Source of the DNA: a candidate division Zixibacteria bacterium SM23_81
GTDB lineage: Bacteria; SM23-81
DNA length: 34,432 bases
Reading direction: 5' to 3'
NCBI GenBank assembly: GCA_001304015.1
Contig: LJUY01000021.1
Location: forward strand, 1 to 34,432
Part shown: in pieces, positions 8,049-17,379 of the stretch
Position numbering within the stretch: position 1 is the first letter of the stretch
Layout of the letters: the number at the start of each line of letters is the position of its first letter
Made by a program: the position numbers and the translations under genes
The notes under the pieces: generated by a model
The model's database searches: none
Told to the model about the DNA's origin: nothing
Seen by the model: the letters and a program-made list of their open reading frames with translations, nothing else

Positions 8049-10244
8049 ATGGGGTTATTTTCCGGCATCGGCCTTGATTTAAGCGGCCATCAGTGGGTAG
8101 TCACGCTCATCTCGCTGGTCTCAGCTCTAGGGATCGCTTTCTGGACCTACCGACGGACCAATCCACCGCTCCCTGCCAGCATCAGGGCTCTGCTCTTCAT
8201 CCTTAGAGCGGCAGCTATCTTCCTGCTGGTATTCGTGGTCCTGGAGCCGATTCTGAGCCTATTCTGGCGGCGCGTGGAAGAGCCGGTGGTGGCCGTGCTG
8301 GTGGACACCTCGGCTAGCATGTCCATCTCCGAAGAGTCCCAGGATCGCTTCTCTCAATCTCAGGAGTTCCTGAAAAGTCCCATCATAGAAAAGATCGCCT
8401 CAAAAAATCAAGTTAAAACCTATCAATTCGCTGAGGATGCCTATCCTTGGCAGGGTGATTCTCTCAAAGCCGCGGGTCTGGCCACCGACATTGCTCAGGC
8501 CCTGGAAACGGTGAGGGGGGAGCTGAGCGAGGAGAACCTAGCCGCGATGGTGGTCCTCACCGACGGTGCCAACAATTTGGGCAGAAATCCTGTCCAAAGG
8601 GCTGAGGTGTTTGGCCTGCCCATCTTTCCCGTGGGCGTCGGCTCGTCAGATCCTCGCAGGGATATCAGTGTCAAGGAAGTGGAGGTCAACGAGGTTGTGT
8701 ACGTGGAAAGCCGGGTGCCCGTGGAGGTGACCATACAGTCCAGAGGTCATGAGGGGCAGAAGGTCCCGGTGACCTTGAGCGACAAGGAGATCGTCTTGGA
8801 TAGCAGGCAGGTCACCCTGGTAGGGGAAGGTCGAGAACAGAGGGTGCCTTTAGAGTTCGTTCCCACCGAAGAGGGGATCCGGCGACTGACCGTCACCATT
8901 CCCCTCCAGGAAGGGGAGCTTGCCGCAGAGAACAACCGGCGGGACGTCTCCCTGAAGATCTTGAAGAGCAAAATTCGCGTTCTCTTGGTCTGGGGATCAC
9001 CCAGCTGGGATTTCGCCTTTCTCAGGAGAAGTCTGGAGAGAGACCCCAATGTCGAGCTCACCCCTCTTGTCATGAAGAAGCAAGGGGGATACTTCCTGGG
9101 GGCTTTTCCCCAGAAAGAAGCGAAGCTATTTCAGCACGACGCGGTCATCCTGGGTGACCTGAACACCGAGCACCTGGGCACCCTGCAGGGGGATTGGTTG
9201 TACCGCTTTGTGGCAGAGAGGGGTAATGGTCTGCTTTTCCTGTATGGGCCTCAGCTCAGGTTCGGGCCGGGATCACCTCTGGTCGATCTCATCCCCGTGA
9301 CCATCACCGGTGGGAAGCCAAGAACTCTGGAAGACCGGTTTGGAGTCGAGCTCACACCGGCTGGCCGGGTGCATCCGGCCACGGCAGTGGTCGATGATGT
9401 ACTTGCTCTCGACAGAATCTGGGGGGATCTTCCTCCCTTTCTGGGCCTAGGTCAATTTGGTCTGCCCAAACCCGGGGCGACCGTTCTGGCCGTGCATCCG
9501 GCCTTAGCGGTTGGAGATCAAAAAGCACCCCTCATCGTCGTCCATCGAGTGGGTGTCGGAAAAACGATGCTCATGGCCGCCTATCCCACGTGGCGCTGGG
9601 ATTTCATGCTCAAGGGTCTGGGCAGAGGTGAACAAACCTACGACCGATTTTGGTCCAATGTGGTCCGCTGGCTTACCACACGAGAGGAAGGCAGGTTAGT
9701 TCGCGTTTACCCGGCGGGCAATGTCTTCCGCAGCGGGCAGAGGATTGCCTTCCAGGCCAGACTATACGACGAGAACTATCGACCCATGGACAGAGCACAG
9801 GTGAATGTGATGGCCATGAGGAAGGAAACGCCAGGTCGAGTGGAGGCAGAGGGTGACCTCTTTGAGAGCGGTCGGAGAGATGGCCAGTATCGGGGCGAGC
9901 TGGGCGTGCTGTCTCCTGGGGAATATCTCTACCGTGCGGAGGTTTCTCTAGGAGGACAGAAGGTGGGATCAGACCAGGGAGAGTTTCTGGTGGAGGAGTA
10001 CAGTCTGGAATTTGAGAAAGTCGAGCTGAACGAGAAGTTGCTCAGGTCTATGGCACAGGTCAGTGGGGGAGCCTACTACGCTCTAGAGGATGTAGAGGAG
10101 CTGCCTGCCCATCTGCAATTTCGGAGCCGAGAGGTTTCCCGCAAATTGGAGCTTGAACTGTGGAATCATCCCGGCATGCTCATCTGCCTCATCCTTTTGC
10201 TGGCTGTGGAATGGACCATCAGAAAGAGGAATCGTCTCATGTGA
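8049..10244 (+). CDS. Membrane-anchored VWA-domain protein with glutamine-amidotransferase-like domain
   Basis: The 731-aa product has two N-terminal membrane helices (about residues 15-35 and 46-72) and then a von Willebrand A domain. The metal-site motif DTSAS (DxSxS) is at residues 86-90 and VVLTDGANN follows near residue 170. From about residue 308 (IRVLLVWGSPSWDF) comes a region like the GATase1-like domain often joined to VWA in BatA-like or COG5426-type proteins; I see no clear Cys-His-Glu triad, so it is probably not an active amidotransferase. A last helix (MLICLILLLAVEWTI) lies near residue 710, followed by a basic tail. The bulk is therefore predicted to be periplasmic and tethered at both ends. 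Neither an AAA ATPase (MoxR) nor other Bat genes are adjacent, which is unlike the usual context. The role is unknown; protein assembly or envelope maintenance is possible. Confidence 0.8.
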   Translation: MGLFSGIGLDLSGHQWVVTLISLVSALGIAFWTYRRTNPPLPASIRALLFILRAAAIFLLVFVVLEPILSLFWRRVEEPVVAVLVDTSASMSISEESQDRFSQSQEFLKSPIIEKIASKNQVKTYQFAEDAYPWQGDSLKAAGLATDIAQALETVRGELSEENLAAMVVLTDGANNLGRNPVQRAEVFGLPIFPVGVGSSDPRRDISVKEVEVNEVVYVESRVPVEVTIQSRGHEGQKVPVTLSDKEIVLDSRQVTLVGEGREQRVPLEFVPTEEGIRRLTVTIPLQEGELAAENNRRDVSLKILKSKIRVLLVWGSPSWDFAFLRRSLERDPNVELTPLVMKKQGGYFLGAFPQKEAKLFQHDAVILGDLNTEHLGTLQGDWLYRFVAERGNGLLFLYGPQLRFGPGSPLVDLIPVTITGGKPRTLEDRFGVELTPAGRVHPATAVVDDVLALDRIWGDLPPFLGLGQFGLPKPGATVLAVHPALAVGDQKAPLIVVHRVGVGKTMLMAAYPTWRWDFMLKGLGRGEQTYDRFWSNVVRWLTTREEGRLVRVYPAGNVFRSGQRIAFQARLYDENYRPMDRAQVNVMAMRKETPGRVEAEGDLFESGRRDGQYRGELGVLSPGEYLYRAEVSLGGQKVGSDQGEFLVEEYSLEFEKVELNEKLLRSMAQVSGGAYYALEDVEELPAHLQFRSREVSRKLELELWNHPGMLICLILLLAVEWTIRKRNRLM

Positions 10245-10287
10245 TCTCCGATGCGCAGAGGGGGTGATCTTCGGGCAAAAAGGGTCC

Positions 10288-10350
10288 TTATGAGGGGTAA
10301 TTTTACCCCTAGAGTCATAACCAGCTCCCGGGTGAACGCACCACGGGCTG
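10288..10350. other. Two nested inverted repeats between the VWA and lamin-tail genes
   Basis: AGGGGTAA and TTACCCCT (10293-10310) form a perfect 8-bp inverted repeat with 2 bases between, flanked by TTATGA and TCATAA. A second hairpin, CCAGC...GCTGG with inner GGTG-AACG-CACC, spans 10321-10351. Neither is followed by a T run. They may be a weak terminator or an operator or mRNA-stability element. Confidence 0.4.
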
Positions 10351-10394
10351 GTCACAGCTGCTGAGCAGAGACATCAACATCAGGAGGAGCTGTT

Positions 10395-12182
10395 ATGAAA
10401 GCCGTCGTGATCCTAAGCCTCGCCTTAGCGGTTGCAGGTCGCCCGATGCACGTTAAAGCTGAGGCATCTGCCATTGTCATCAACGAGGTGATGGCCAATC
10501 CTCTCGATGAGGATACCGGAGAGTTTGTGGAGCTCTACAATTGCGGGGATGTGCCCATCGATTTGTCAGGTTGGCGCCTGGCCGACGCGGCGGACACAAA
10601 CGATTTTATCTTGGACTACGCTGGTCTCCACGACTGGGGGATCTCGGGAACGGTGGTTCCCCCTGAGGGCTATGCCCTGATCGTCGACCCGGAATATTCT
10701 GGGGAGTATCAAACTTTCCTCAAAGAACAGGCCGACTCCACCAAGGTGGTTCTTCTCACCATAGGTCTGGACACCACACTCGGAAATGGCTTGACCAACT
10801 CCGGAGACCTTGTGATCATCACCGACGGCGAAGGCTTTTATGTGGCCTTCCAGTGGATCCGCGACTCCGGACAGGGGATTTCCTGGGAGAAGATCGAGCC
10901 AGAGCTGGGGGATGAAGAAAGTAACTGGTCCACATGTCGTCACCCCCTGGGAGGCACACCGGGTGTTCGTAACAGCGTAGCCCGGGCCCTTTACGATGTA
11001 CGGGTATCGGGGCAGGACCTCCAATTCGCGCCTCCATACCCTGAGCCGGACCAGGAGGTGGAGATTGGGACGACCATCCATAATCAGGGAAAGGCCTCGG
11101 CCTCGGGAATCCAGGTTTTCTTCTTCCAGGATCTTGATGCCGATACCCTTATGGATGAGGGAGAGCAAATTGGCTGGCCTCATGTCATCGATCAGTCTAT
11201 CCCCCCAGGCGGGATCGTTTCCCTTCAGCAGAGCTGGTTACCTCCCTGCTCTGGGACTCATCTCGTGGCCGTCTGGGCTTTATACCCTTTGGATGAGGAT
11301 CCTATCGATAACTGGGCTGTCGTTCCCCTCCAGGTTCGCTTTGCGCCGGGCACGGTGATACTCAACGAGATCATGTATGACCCGGCTCCCAGCGAGGAAG
11401 ATTCAAGAAGGGAGCCGGAGTGGGTGGAGATCCTGCATCGAGGAAGCACCCAGCTGGATCTGGCAGGCTGGACCATTGAGGACTCGCAGGGGAAGCTACA
11501 TCCTCTCTGTGACTCCTCCGTGGTGCTATTGCCCGACGACTATGCGGTCATCGCCGCCGGCTCACCGGATGATTTTAGGCGGGCATTTCCGGGGCTGGAA
11601 GGGTTGGTGCTATTCCCAATAGGTGGGATGCCTTCCTTGAACAACGCCGAGGATTTAATCCTGTTACGCGATGCGGCCAGAACGATGGTGGACAGCGTTT
11701 TTTATTTTGGTGAATGGGGTGGTGGTGGAGGCGTCTCACTGGAGCGAATAAATCCCCATATGGGCACCAACGATCCCCTTAACTGGAGTTGGTGTGTGCA
11801 CCCCAGGGGAGCCACCCCAGGTCAGAGGAACAGCATCTTCACCCCTGTGGTGCCAACCGGAGCTTCCTTATCGGCTTTCCCAAATCCATTTTCTCCTGAT
11901 GGCGACGGTCATCAGGAGGTCACCATTATTTCCTATCGTTTACCTACGGCCGCGGCCCGGATCACCCTTCGATTATTTGACATGAGAGGGCGTTTGGTGC
12001 GTACTCTCATGGATCAGGAACGTTGTTCCAGCGCCGGTGAGACAATTTGGGATGGGCGGAACAATGTGGGGGAGCACCTGAAGATGGGGATCTACATCAT
12101 CTTCATGGAGGCCCTGGACGATCGCCAGGGATTGATCTGTCGGGAGAAGAAAACGGTAGTTCTGGCTGGCCGGTTGGATTAA
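10395..12182 (+). CDS. Secreted protein with two lamin-tail domains and a FlgD-Ig-like C-terminus
   Basis: GGAGGAG precedes the ATG at 10395. The 595-aa product starts with a signal peptide (MKAVVILSLALAVAGRPMHVKAEA). A first lamin-tail domain (IVINEVMANP, GEFVELYNCGDVPIDLSGW) covers about residues 27-190. A CARDB-like region (EVEIGTTIHNQGKASASGIQVFF) covers about 200-315. A second lamin-tail domain (VILNEIMYDP, EWVEILHRGSTQLDLAGW) covers about 322-475. The C-terminus (AFPNPFSPDGDG, LRLFDMRGRLVRTL, WDGRNNVGEHLKMGIYI) is of the FlgD-Ig or CHU_C type, which in this group often works as a secretion or anchoring module. It is not the QNYPNPFN form seen in the other cargo. An extracellular structural or binding role is inferred. 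Confidence 0.85.
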   Translation: MKAVVILSLALAVAGRPMHVKAEASAIVINEVMANPLDEDTGEFVELYNCGDVPIDLSGWRLADAADTNDFILDYAGLHDWGISGTVVPPEGYALIVDPEYSGEYQTFLKEQADSTKVVLLTIGLDTTLGNGLTNSGDLVIITDGEGFYVAFQWIRDSGQGISWEKIEPELGDEESNWSTCRHPLGGTPGVRNSVARALYDVRVSGQDLQFAPPYPEPDQEVEIGTTIHNQGKASASGIQVFFFQDLDADTLMDEGEQIGWPHVIDQSIPPGGIVSLQQSWLPPCSGTHLVAVWALYPLDEDPIDNWAVVPLQVRFAPGTVILNEIMYDPAPSEEDSRREPEWVEILHRGSTQLDLAGWTIEDSQGKLHPLCDSSVVLLPDDYAVIAAGSPDDFRRAFPGLEGLVLFPIGGMPSLNNAEDLILLRDAARTMVDSVFYFGEWGGGGGVSLERINPHMGTNDPLNWSWCVHPRGATPGQRNSIFTPVVPTGASLSAFPNPFSPDGDGHQEVTIISYRLPTAAARITLRLFDMRGRLVRTLMDQERCSSAGETIWDGRNNVGEHLKMGIYIIFMEALDDRQGLICREKKTVVLAGRLD

Positions 12183-12218
12183 TCTGGTCTGAATTAAGGG
12201 CTATGGCCGATAAATTTC

Positions 12219-12247
12219 TTGACTTTTGACTTAAAAGGGAGTATCTA
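12219..12247 (+). promoter_or_regulatory. Candidate promoter for the enolase gene
   Basis: TTGACT at 12219-12224 and TATCTA at 12242-12247 are 17 bp apart. A second TTGACT overlaps at 12226. The 304-bp gap before enolase holds nothing else that I recognise. The leader would be about 235 nt long. Confidence 0.4.
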
Positions 12248-12303
12248 AGCGAGGGCATGAGTGTTGATTTCTATGGGGTGAGAATTTTCCTGTCCCATTT
12301 TGA

Positions 12304-13779
<1,476 letters not shown>

Positions 13780-13798
13780 TCTTTTGGGGAGAAGAAAA

Positions 13799-14158
13799 GT
13801 GTCGGTAGCCAGAGGTTATGATGGTCGACAGAAAGTATTTCTTCGCGGGCCGCACAAGAAGCGGCGCTTGGGACGTCTTCTGCTGATACTGGGTTTTCTG
13901 TTCATCTGCTACGTCTACTTGGGTGGTGATTACGGGCTGTTGAAGATATGGTCTCAGCGTAGACAAATTAAGGAGTTGAGGCAAGAAATCCATCGCCTTC
14001 ATGCTGAGCAGATGGACCTGAAGGAGGAGTGCAATAAGCTGGAAACCGACTCCTCTTATCTAGAGAAGAGGGTGCGGGAGGGACTGGGCATGGTCAGAGA
14101 GGGAGAGAAGGTATATCAGTTCGTGCCCCAATCCGATTCCACGGGGGAGAGGATTTGA
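13799..14158 (+). CDS. ftsB: FtsB/DivIC-family septum formation initiator
   Basis: A bitopic membrane protein of the divisome: a basic N-terminus (GPHKKRRLGR), one membrane helix (LLLILGFLFICYVYLGG) and a periplasmic coiled coil (RRQIKELRQEIHRL...). It ends in the family pattern LEKRVREGLGMVREGEKVYQFV. I chose the GTG at 13799 because GGGGAG lies 7 bp upstream (119 aa). A TTG at 13784 in the same frame has no ribosome site. The gene starts 20 bp after enolase and ends 1 bp before the next gene, so the three probably form an operon. In other bacteria FtsB/DivIC works with FtsL and FtsQ in septal wall synthesis. This assignment rests on architecture and the C-terminal motif. Confidence 0.85.
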   Translation: MSVARGYDGRQKVFLRGPHKKRRLGRLLLILGFLFICYVYLGGDYGLLKIWSQRRQIKELRQEIHRLHAEQMDLKEECNKLETDSSYLEKRVREGLGMVREGEKVYQFVPQSDSTGERI

Positions 14159-14159
14159 T

Positions 14160-14813
14160 ATGTTGAAGGAGCTCCGCAACATTTTCTTCACCGGTCTGTT
14201 GGTTTTAACGCCCATTGTAGTGACCATCTATGTTTTTTATCAGTTGTTTCTGAAAATCGACGGCCTCCTGGGTGGCAAGCTTATCGAGCTGACGGGACAA
14301 AGAATCCCCGGGATGGGCTTTGTGGCCGTCATCCTGCTCATCCTCCTGGCCGGGGTGTTTGCGCGAAATTTCATCGGGAAGAAGATGATCCAACTGGCGG
14401 AGTACATTGTCAACCGTATACCTCTCATCAATAGAGTTTATTCCGCCGTCCAGCAGCTTAGCCAGGCCTTCTTTTCGGGAAAGCGGGCCGTGTTCCAAAA
14501 AGCGGTGCTCATCGAGTTTCCTAAAAAAGGGAGCTACTGTATTGGCTTTCAAACTTCCGAGACCAAGGGAGAAATTCAGAGGCAGACCCGAAAGGAGCTC
14601 TTGAGCGTCTTCTTGCCCACCTCGCCCAATCCCACTTCGGGCTACCTGCTTTTCATCCCCAAAGATAAAGTGCATCCGCTTCAGATGACCATCGAGGAAG
14701 CGGTGAAGCTGGTCATCTCCGGAGGAGCCGTACTTCCTCAGGACAGAGTGGAATTTCGGGGAGAAGAGGCTAGGGTCTTGGGGGAGGAAGACGGAAAAAC
14801 AATTGAAAGTTGA
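14160..14813 (+). CDS. DUF502-family membrane protein
   Basis: The 217-aa product has two membrane helices (about residues 9-30, FFTGLLVLTPIVVTIYVFYQLF, and 50-68, GFVAVILLILLAGVFA). The family segments GLLVLTPIVVTIYV, NRIPLINRVYSAVQQLSQAF, VLIEFPKKGSYCIGFQTSE, VFLPTSPNPTSGYLLFIPKD and EEAVKLVISGGAVLP follow. This is the complete DUF502 pattern at normal length. The family has no firm biochemical role. Its start lies 1 bp after the upstream stop, so it belongs to the eno operon. Confidence 0.9.
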   Translation: MLKELRNIFFTGLLVLTPIVVTIYVFYQLFLKIDGLLGGKLIELTGQRIPGMGFVAVILLILLAGVFARNFIGKKMIQLAEYIVNRIPLINRVYSAVQQLSQAFFSGKRAVFQKAVLIEFPKKGSYCIGFQTSETKGEIQRQTRKELLSVFLPTSPNPTSGYLLFIPKDKVHPLQMTIEEAVKLVISGGAVLPQDRVEFRGEEARVLGEEDGKTIES

Positions 14814-14818
14814 AGATT

Positions 14819-14892
14819 TGATCGTGATTCGTGGATCGTGGTGCGTAAAAACATCGCGGATATTTTTTTTCACGATTCCCGATTAACGATCA
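14819..14892. repeat. Long imperfect intergenic hairpin
   Basis: Two 22-nt arms (14819-14840 and 14871-14892) are reverse complements at 18 of 22 positions. The loop is 30 nt and includes eight T. It lies 6 bp after the DUF502 stop. It may terminate the eno operon or be a palindromic dispersed repeat. Only one copy is visible here. Confidence 0.55.
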
Positions 14893-15063
14893 CCGCATTC
14901 TGTTTCCGGAAAAAGCAATGAGTTGAAATATCTCTCCGCAAGGATCACTATCTCCGAGCGATGAACTCAGAAGAGAGGGTAGCGGAGGGCAATATGGTGG
15001 AGCGAGAGGGGAAGGAGCATCTGGTGGGGTAGACCTACTTGTAAAGTGAGTGTGGTTTCTGTC
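14893..15063 (+). other. Gene-free leader before mgtE with a possible stem
   Basis: CTCCGC near 14933 and GCGGAG near 14983 could close a stem of 6 bp around about 44 nt. I do not recognise an M-box magnesium riboswitch. No clear promoter or ribosome site is visible. Confidence 0.3.
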
Positions 15064-16419
15064 ATGATGGAAGAAAGCCTGGAAAAAATTCTTGCCGAGG
15101 CAAACGAGCTTATCGATCGGGATGACCTAAAAGCCGTCGTGCTGCTCATCGAGGATCGCCATCCGGTAGAGATCGCCGAGATTATTGACCATCTAGAAGA
15201 GAATAAGAAGCGATATCTCTTCCAGCTTCTGGATTTAAAGCTAGCGGCCGATGCACTCCAGGAGGTCAGTGATCTTTCTCGGGATCAGATTCTGGGGGAA
15301 ATGGAGGTCTCTCGCCTGGCTGAGATCGTCGACCAGATGGCCTCCGATGATGCTGCCGACATCGTGGGTGAGCTGCCCTCGAAGCGGGCCGAGGAGCTCA
15401 TGAGCCTGATCGGCGCAGAGCAGGCTCAGGAATTGCGTCAGCTCCTCCGGTACGACGAGGAGAGCGCCGGCGGCATCATGACCAAAGAATTTGTCTCGGT
15501 GCCCGAGGACGCTACAGTGCAGGAGGCCATCGACCAGATACGGACCACCGTCGACCATGGGGAAGCTGTCTACGCCATCTACGTCACCGATAAGCGTGGT
15601 GTGCTGGTGGGAGTCTTCGCCCTGCCCCAGTTGGTCCTGAACAGGCCCGAGGAGAAGGTTTCTCAAATCATGAATGCCGATGTGGTCAGCGTGCCAACGG
15701 ACATGGACCAGGAGGAGGTGGCTGGTGTGGTCGAGAAGTACGATTTGGCCTCGGTTCCGGTGGTGGATAGAGTTGGCCGATTGGTGGGCCGTATCACCGT
15801 AGACGACGTGGTGGATGTCATCATGGACGAGGCCTCTGAGGACATTTCCAAAATGGCAGGTACTACCGACCAGGAGATTCGCCAGGATTCGGCCCTGCGT
15901 ATCGCCAGCCTGAGGTTGCCGTGGATCATCATCAGCCTTTTGGGGGGAATCATTTCCGGAACGATTATCAGCCATTTCCGGATAGCCCTGGGTTCATTGT
16001 TGGCCCTGGCTTTCTTTATACCGGTGATCACAGCTATGGGTGGCAATATTGGAATTCAGTCATCGGCCATCGTGGTGCGGGGCCTAGCTACTGGAGAGAT
16101 CGGGCTCCTTCGAGTGGCCCGCCGACTCTTTCGGGAGGCCAGGATTGGCCTGCTCATGGGGGTCATATGCGGCGGCACCGTAGGCTTGGTGGCTTTCGTT
16201 TGGCAGGGGAATCCCCTCCTGGGCGTTATTGTGGGCTCAGCCATGCTCAGCGCCATCACCGTGGCTGCCACTATGGGAGCGTTGGTCCCCCTGCTTTTCA
16301 AGAAGATTAACATCGATCCGGCCATCGCAACGGGGCCCTTCGTGACCATGACCAACGACATCGTCGGTTTGTTTATCTACTTCGGCCTGGCCGTTGTACT
16401 CTTAAAGCTATTGGGCTAA
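15064..16419 (+). CDS. mgtE: MgtE-family magnesium transporter
   Basis: Channel for Mg2+ (and possibly Co2+) in the inner membrane, gated by its own cytoplasmic domains. An acidic helical MgtE-N domain (about residues 1-125) contains DDAADIVGELP. Two CBS domains follow (MTKEFVSVPEDATVQEAI and IMNADVVSVPTDMDQEEVAG...VDDVVDVI). Five membrane helices begin at LPWIIISLLGGIISG. The family motifs ITAMGGNIGIQSSAIVVRGLATGEI and ATGPFVTMTNDIVGLF are intact, including the pore aspartate of NDIVG. The start is uncertain: ATG at 15064 or 15067, or GTG at 15046, all with weak ribosome sites; the difference is at most 7 residues. recO follows 21 bp downstream. Confidence 0.95.
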   Translation: MMEESLEKILAEANELIDRDDLKAVVLLIEDRHPVEIAEIIDHLEENKKRYLFQLLDLKLAADALQEVSDLSRDQILGEMEVSRLAEIVDQMASDDAADIVGELPSKRAEELMSLIGAEQAQELRQLLRYDEESAGGIMTKEFVSVPEDATVQEAIDQIRTTVDHGEAVYAIYVTDKRGVLVGVFALPQLVLNRPEEKVSQIMNADVVSVPTDMDQEEVAGVVEKYDLASVPVVDRVGRLVGRITVDDVVDVIMDEASEDISKMAGTTDQEIRQDSALRIASLRLPWIIISLLGGIISGTIISHFRIALGSLLALAFFIPVITAMGGNIGIQSSAIVVRGLATGEIGLLRVARRLFREARIGLLMGVICGGTVGLVAFVWQGNPLLGVIVGSAMLSAITVAATMGALVPLLFKKINIDPAIATGPFVTMTNDIVGLFIYFGLAVVLLKLLG

Positions 16420-16440
16420 TTCCGGCGAGAGGTTTTGGTC

Positions 16441-17196
16441 ATGCCATTATGTAAAACGGAGGCCATCGTTCTCCGGACCCGAGATCTGGGAGAAACCAGC
16501 AAGATCCTGACTCTGTTCACCGATCGTTATGGGAAAATTGCTGCCGTGGCCAAGGGCGCTCGACGGCCCAAGAGCCGATTTGGAGCCAGCCTCGATCTGT
16601 TCGCTCACAGCAATATCGTTCTGTATATAAAGGAGAGCAGAGACCTGCACCTCATCTCTGAAAGCACCTTGCTCAACGCTTTCTATGGCTTACGAGAGGA
16701 CGTTCACCGTCTCGGCTTCGCCAGCACCGTCGTTGAGCTTGTGGACCGGATGGTGATGAGAGCCGAGAGGATCCCGGGGCTGTTTCCTTTGCTTAATGGT
16801 GGGCTCCAGGCCCTGGAGAAAGGAAAGCACCCATCTCTGCTGCTATGGGCTCTGATACTAAAGATCGTGTCCGTCCTGGGATATAGGCCCCAGCTTTTCG
16901 CCTGTAATTCTTGCGGTGGTCCTATAGAGGGCAAACTGGCCGGCTTCAGCTCCGCCCAGGGCGGAGTAGTTTGTCAGGATTGCGGCCGAAAGGGAGTGGC
17001 TTTCACGGCCATAGCTTCAGAGACCCTTAAGCTTTTGCAGCAACTTCTGGCGGACGATTTCGTGGTCATCCGCAGTCTAGAAATCGATACAAGAGAAGGT
17101 CGCAGGATCGCCGCCATCGTAACGGGTTTCGTGGGGCACTGTATTGAGGACCATCGACCGCTGTCGTCCGTGAAGTTCTTGGAAGAGCTGAAATGA
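16441..17196 (+). CDS. recO: DNA repair protein RecO
   Basis: Recombination mediator that, with RecR, loads RecA on SSB-coated single-stranded DNA. The ATG at 16441 has GAGAGG 8 bp upstream and gives 251 aa, the normal size. The N-terminal OB fold starts with the family pattern KTEAIVLRTRDLGETSKILTLFT and continues to GKIAAVAKGARRPKSRFG. A helical domain follows, with the zinc site CNSC near residue 155 and CQDC near residue 178. It sits directly after mgtE and is probably co-transcribed. A long hairpin follows the gene. Confidence 0.95.
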   Translation: MPLCKTEAIVLRTRDLGETSKILTLFTDRYGKIAAVAKGARRPKSRFGASLDLFAHSNIVLYIKESRDLHLISESTLLNAFYGLREDVHRLGFASTVVELVDRMVMRAERIPGLFPLLNGGLQALEKGKHPSLLLWALILKIVSVLGYRPQLFACNSCGGPIEGKLAGFSSAQGGVVCQDCGRKGVAFTAIASETLKLLQQLLADDFVVIRSLEIDTREGRRIAAIVTGFVGHCIEDHRPLSSVKFLEELK

Positions 17197-17215
17197 GAGT
17201 AAAAAAGCGCAGTTT

Positions 17216-17269
17216 ATGTTCACGAGAAGGATAATTCCGAATCTCGAATTTTATATCCTGAGTGAACAT
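17216..17269. repeat. Three-step intergenic hairpin after recO
   Basis: ATGTTCAC (17216-17223) pairs with GTGAACAT (17262-17269). Inside it AGGATA (17228-17233) pairs with TATCCT (17254-17259), and the centre is another near-palindrome (AATTCCGA...TCGAATT). No T run follows. It is probably a terminator-like or mobile palindromic repeat. Confidence 0.55.
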
Positions 17270-17379
17270 CAGGAACGACGAAACATATCTCAACGAGGGA
17301 GTATCGTAACCTTCTCTTCGACCCACTGGCGAGCAGCGTCCGCCCTCAGAGGTGTCCCGCCAGCAGGGAGGCGGTGGCA

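Noticed and set aside
14893-15063. Magnesium riboswitch (M-box) before mgtE
   Set aside because: The conserved M-box core is not recognisable; only a weak possible stem is present.
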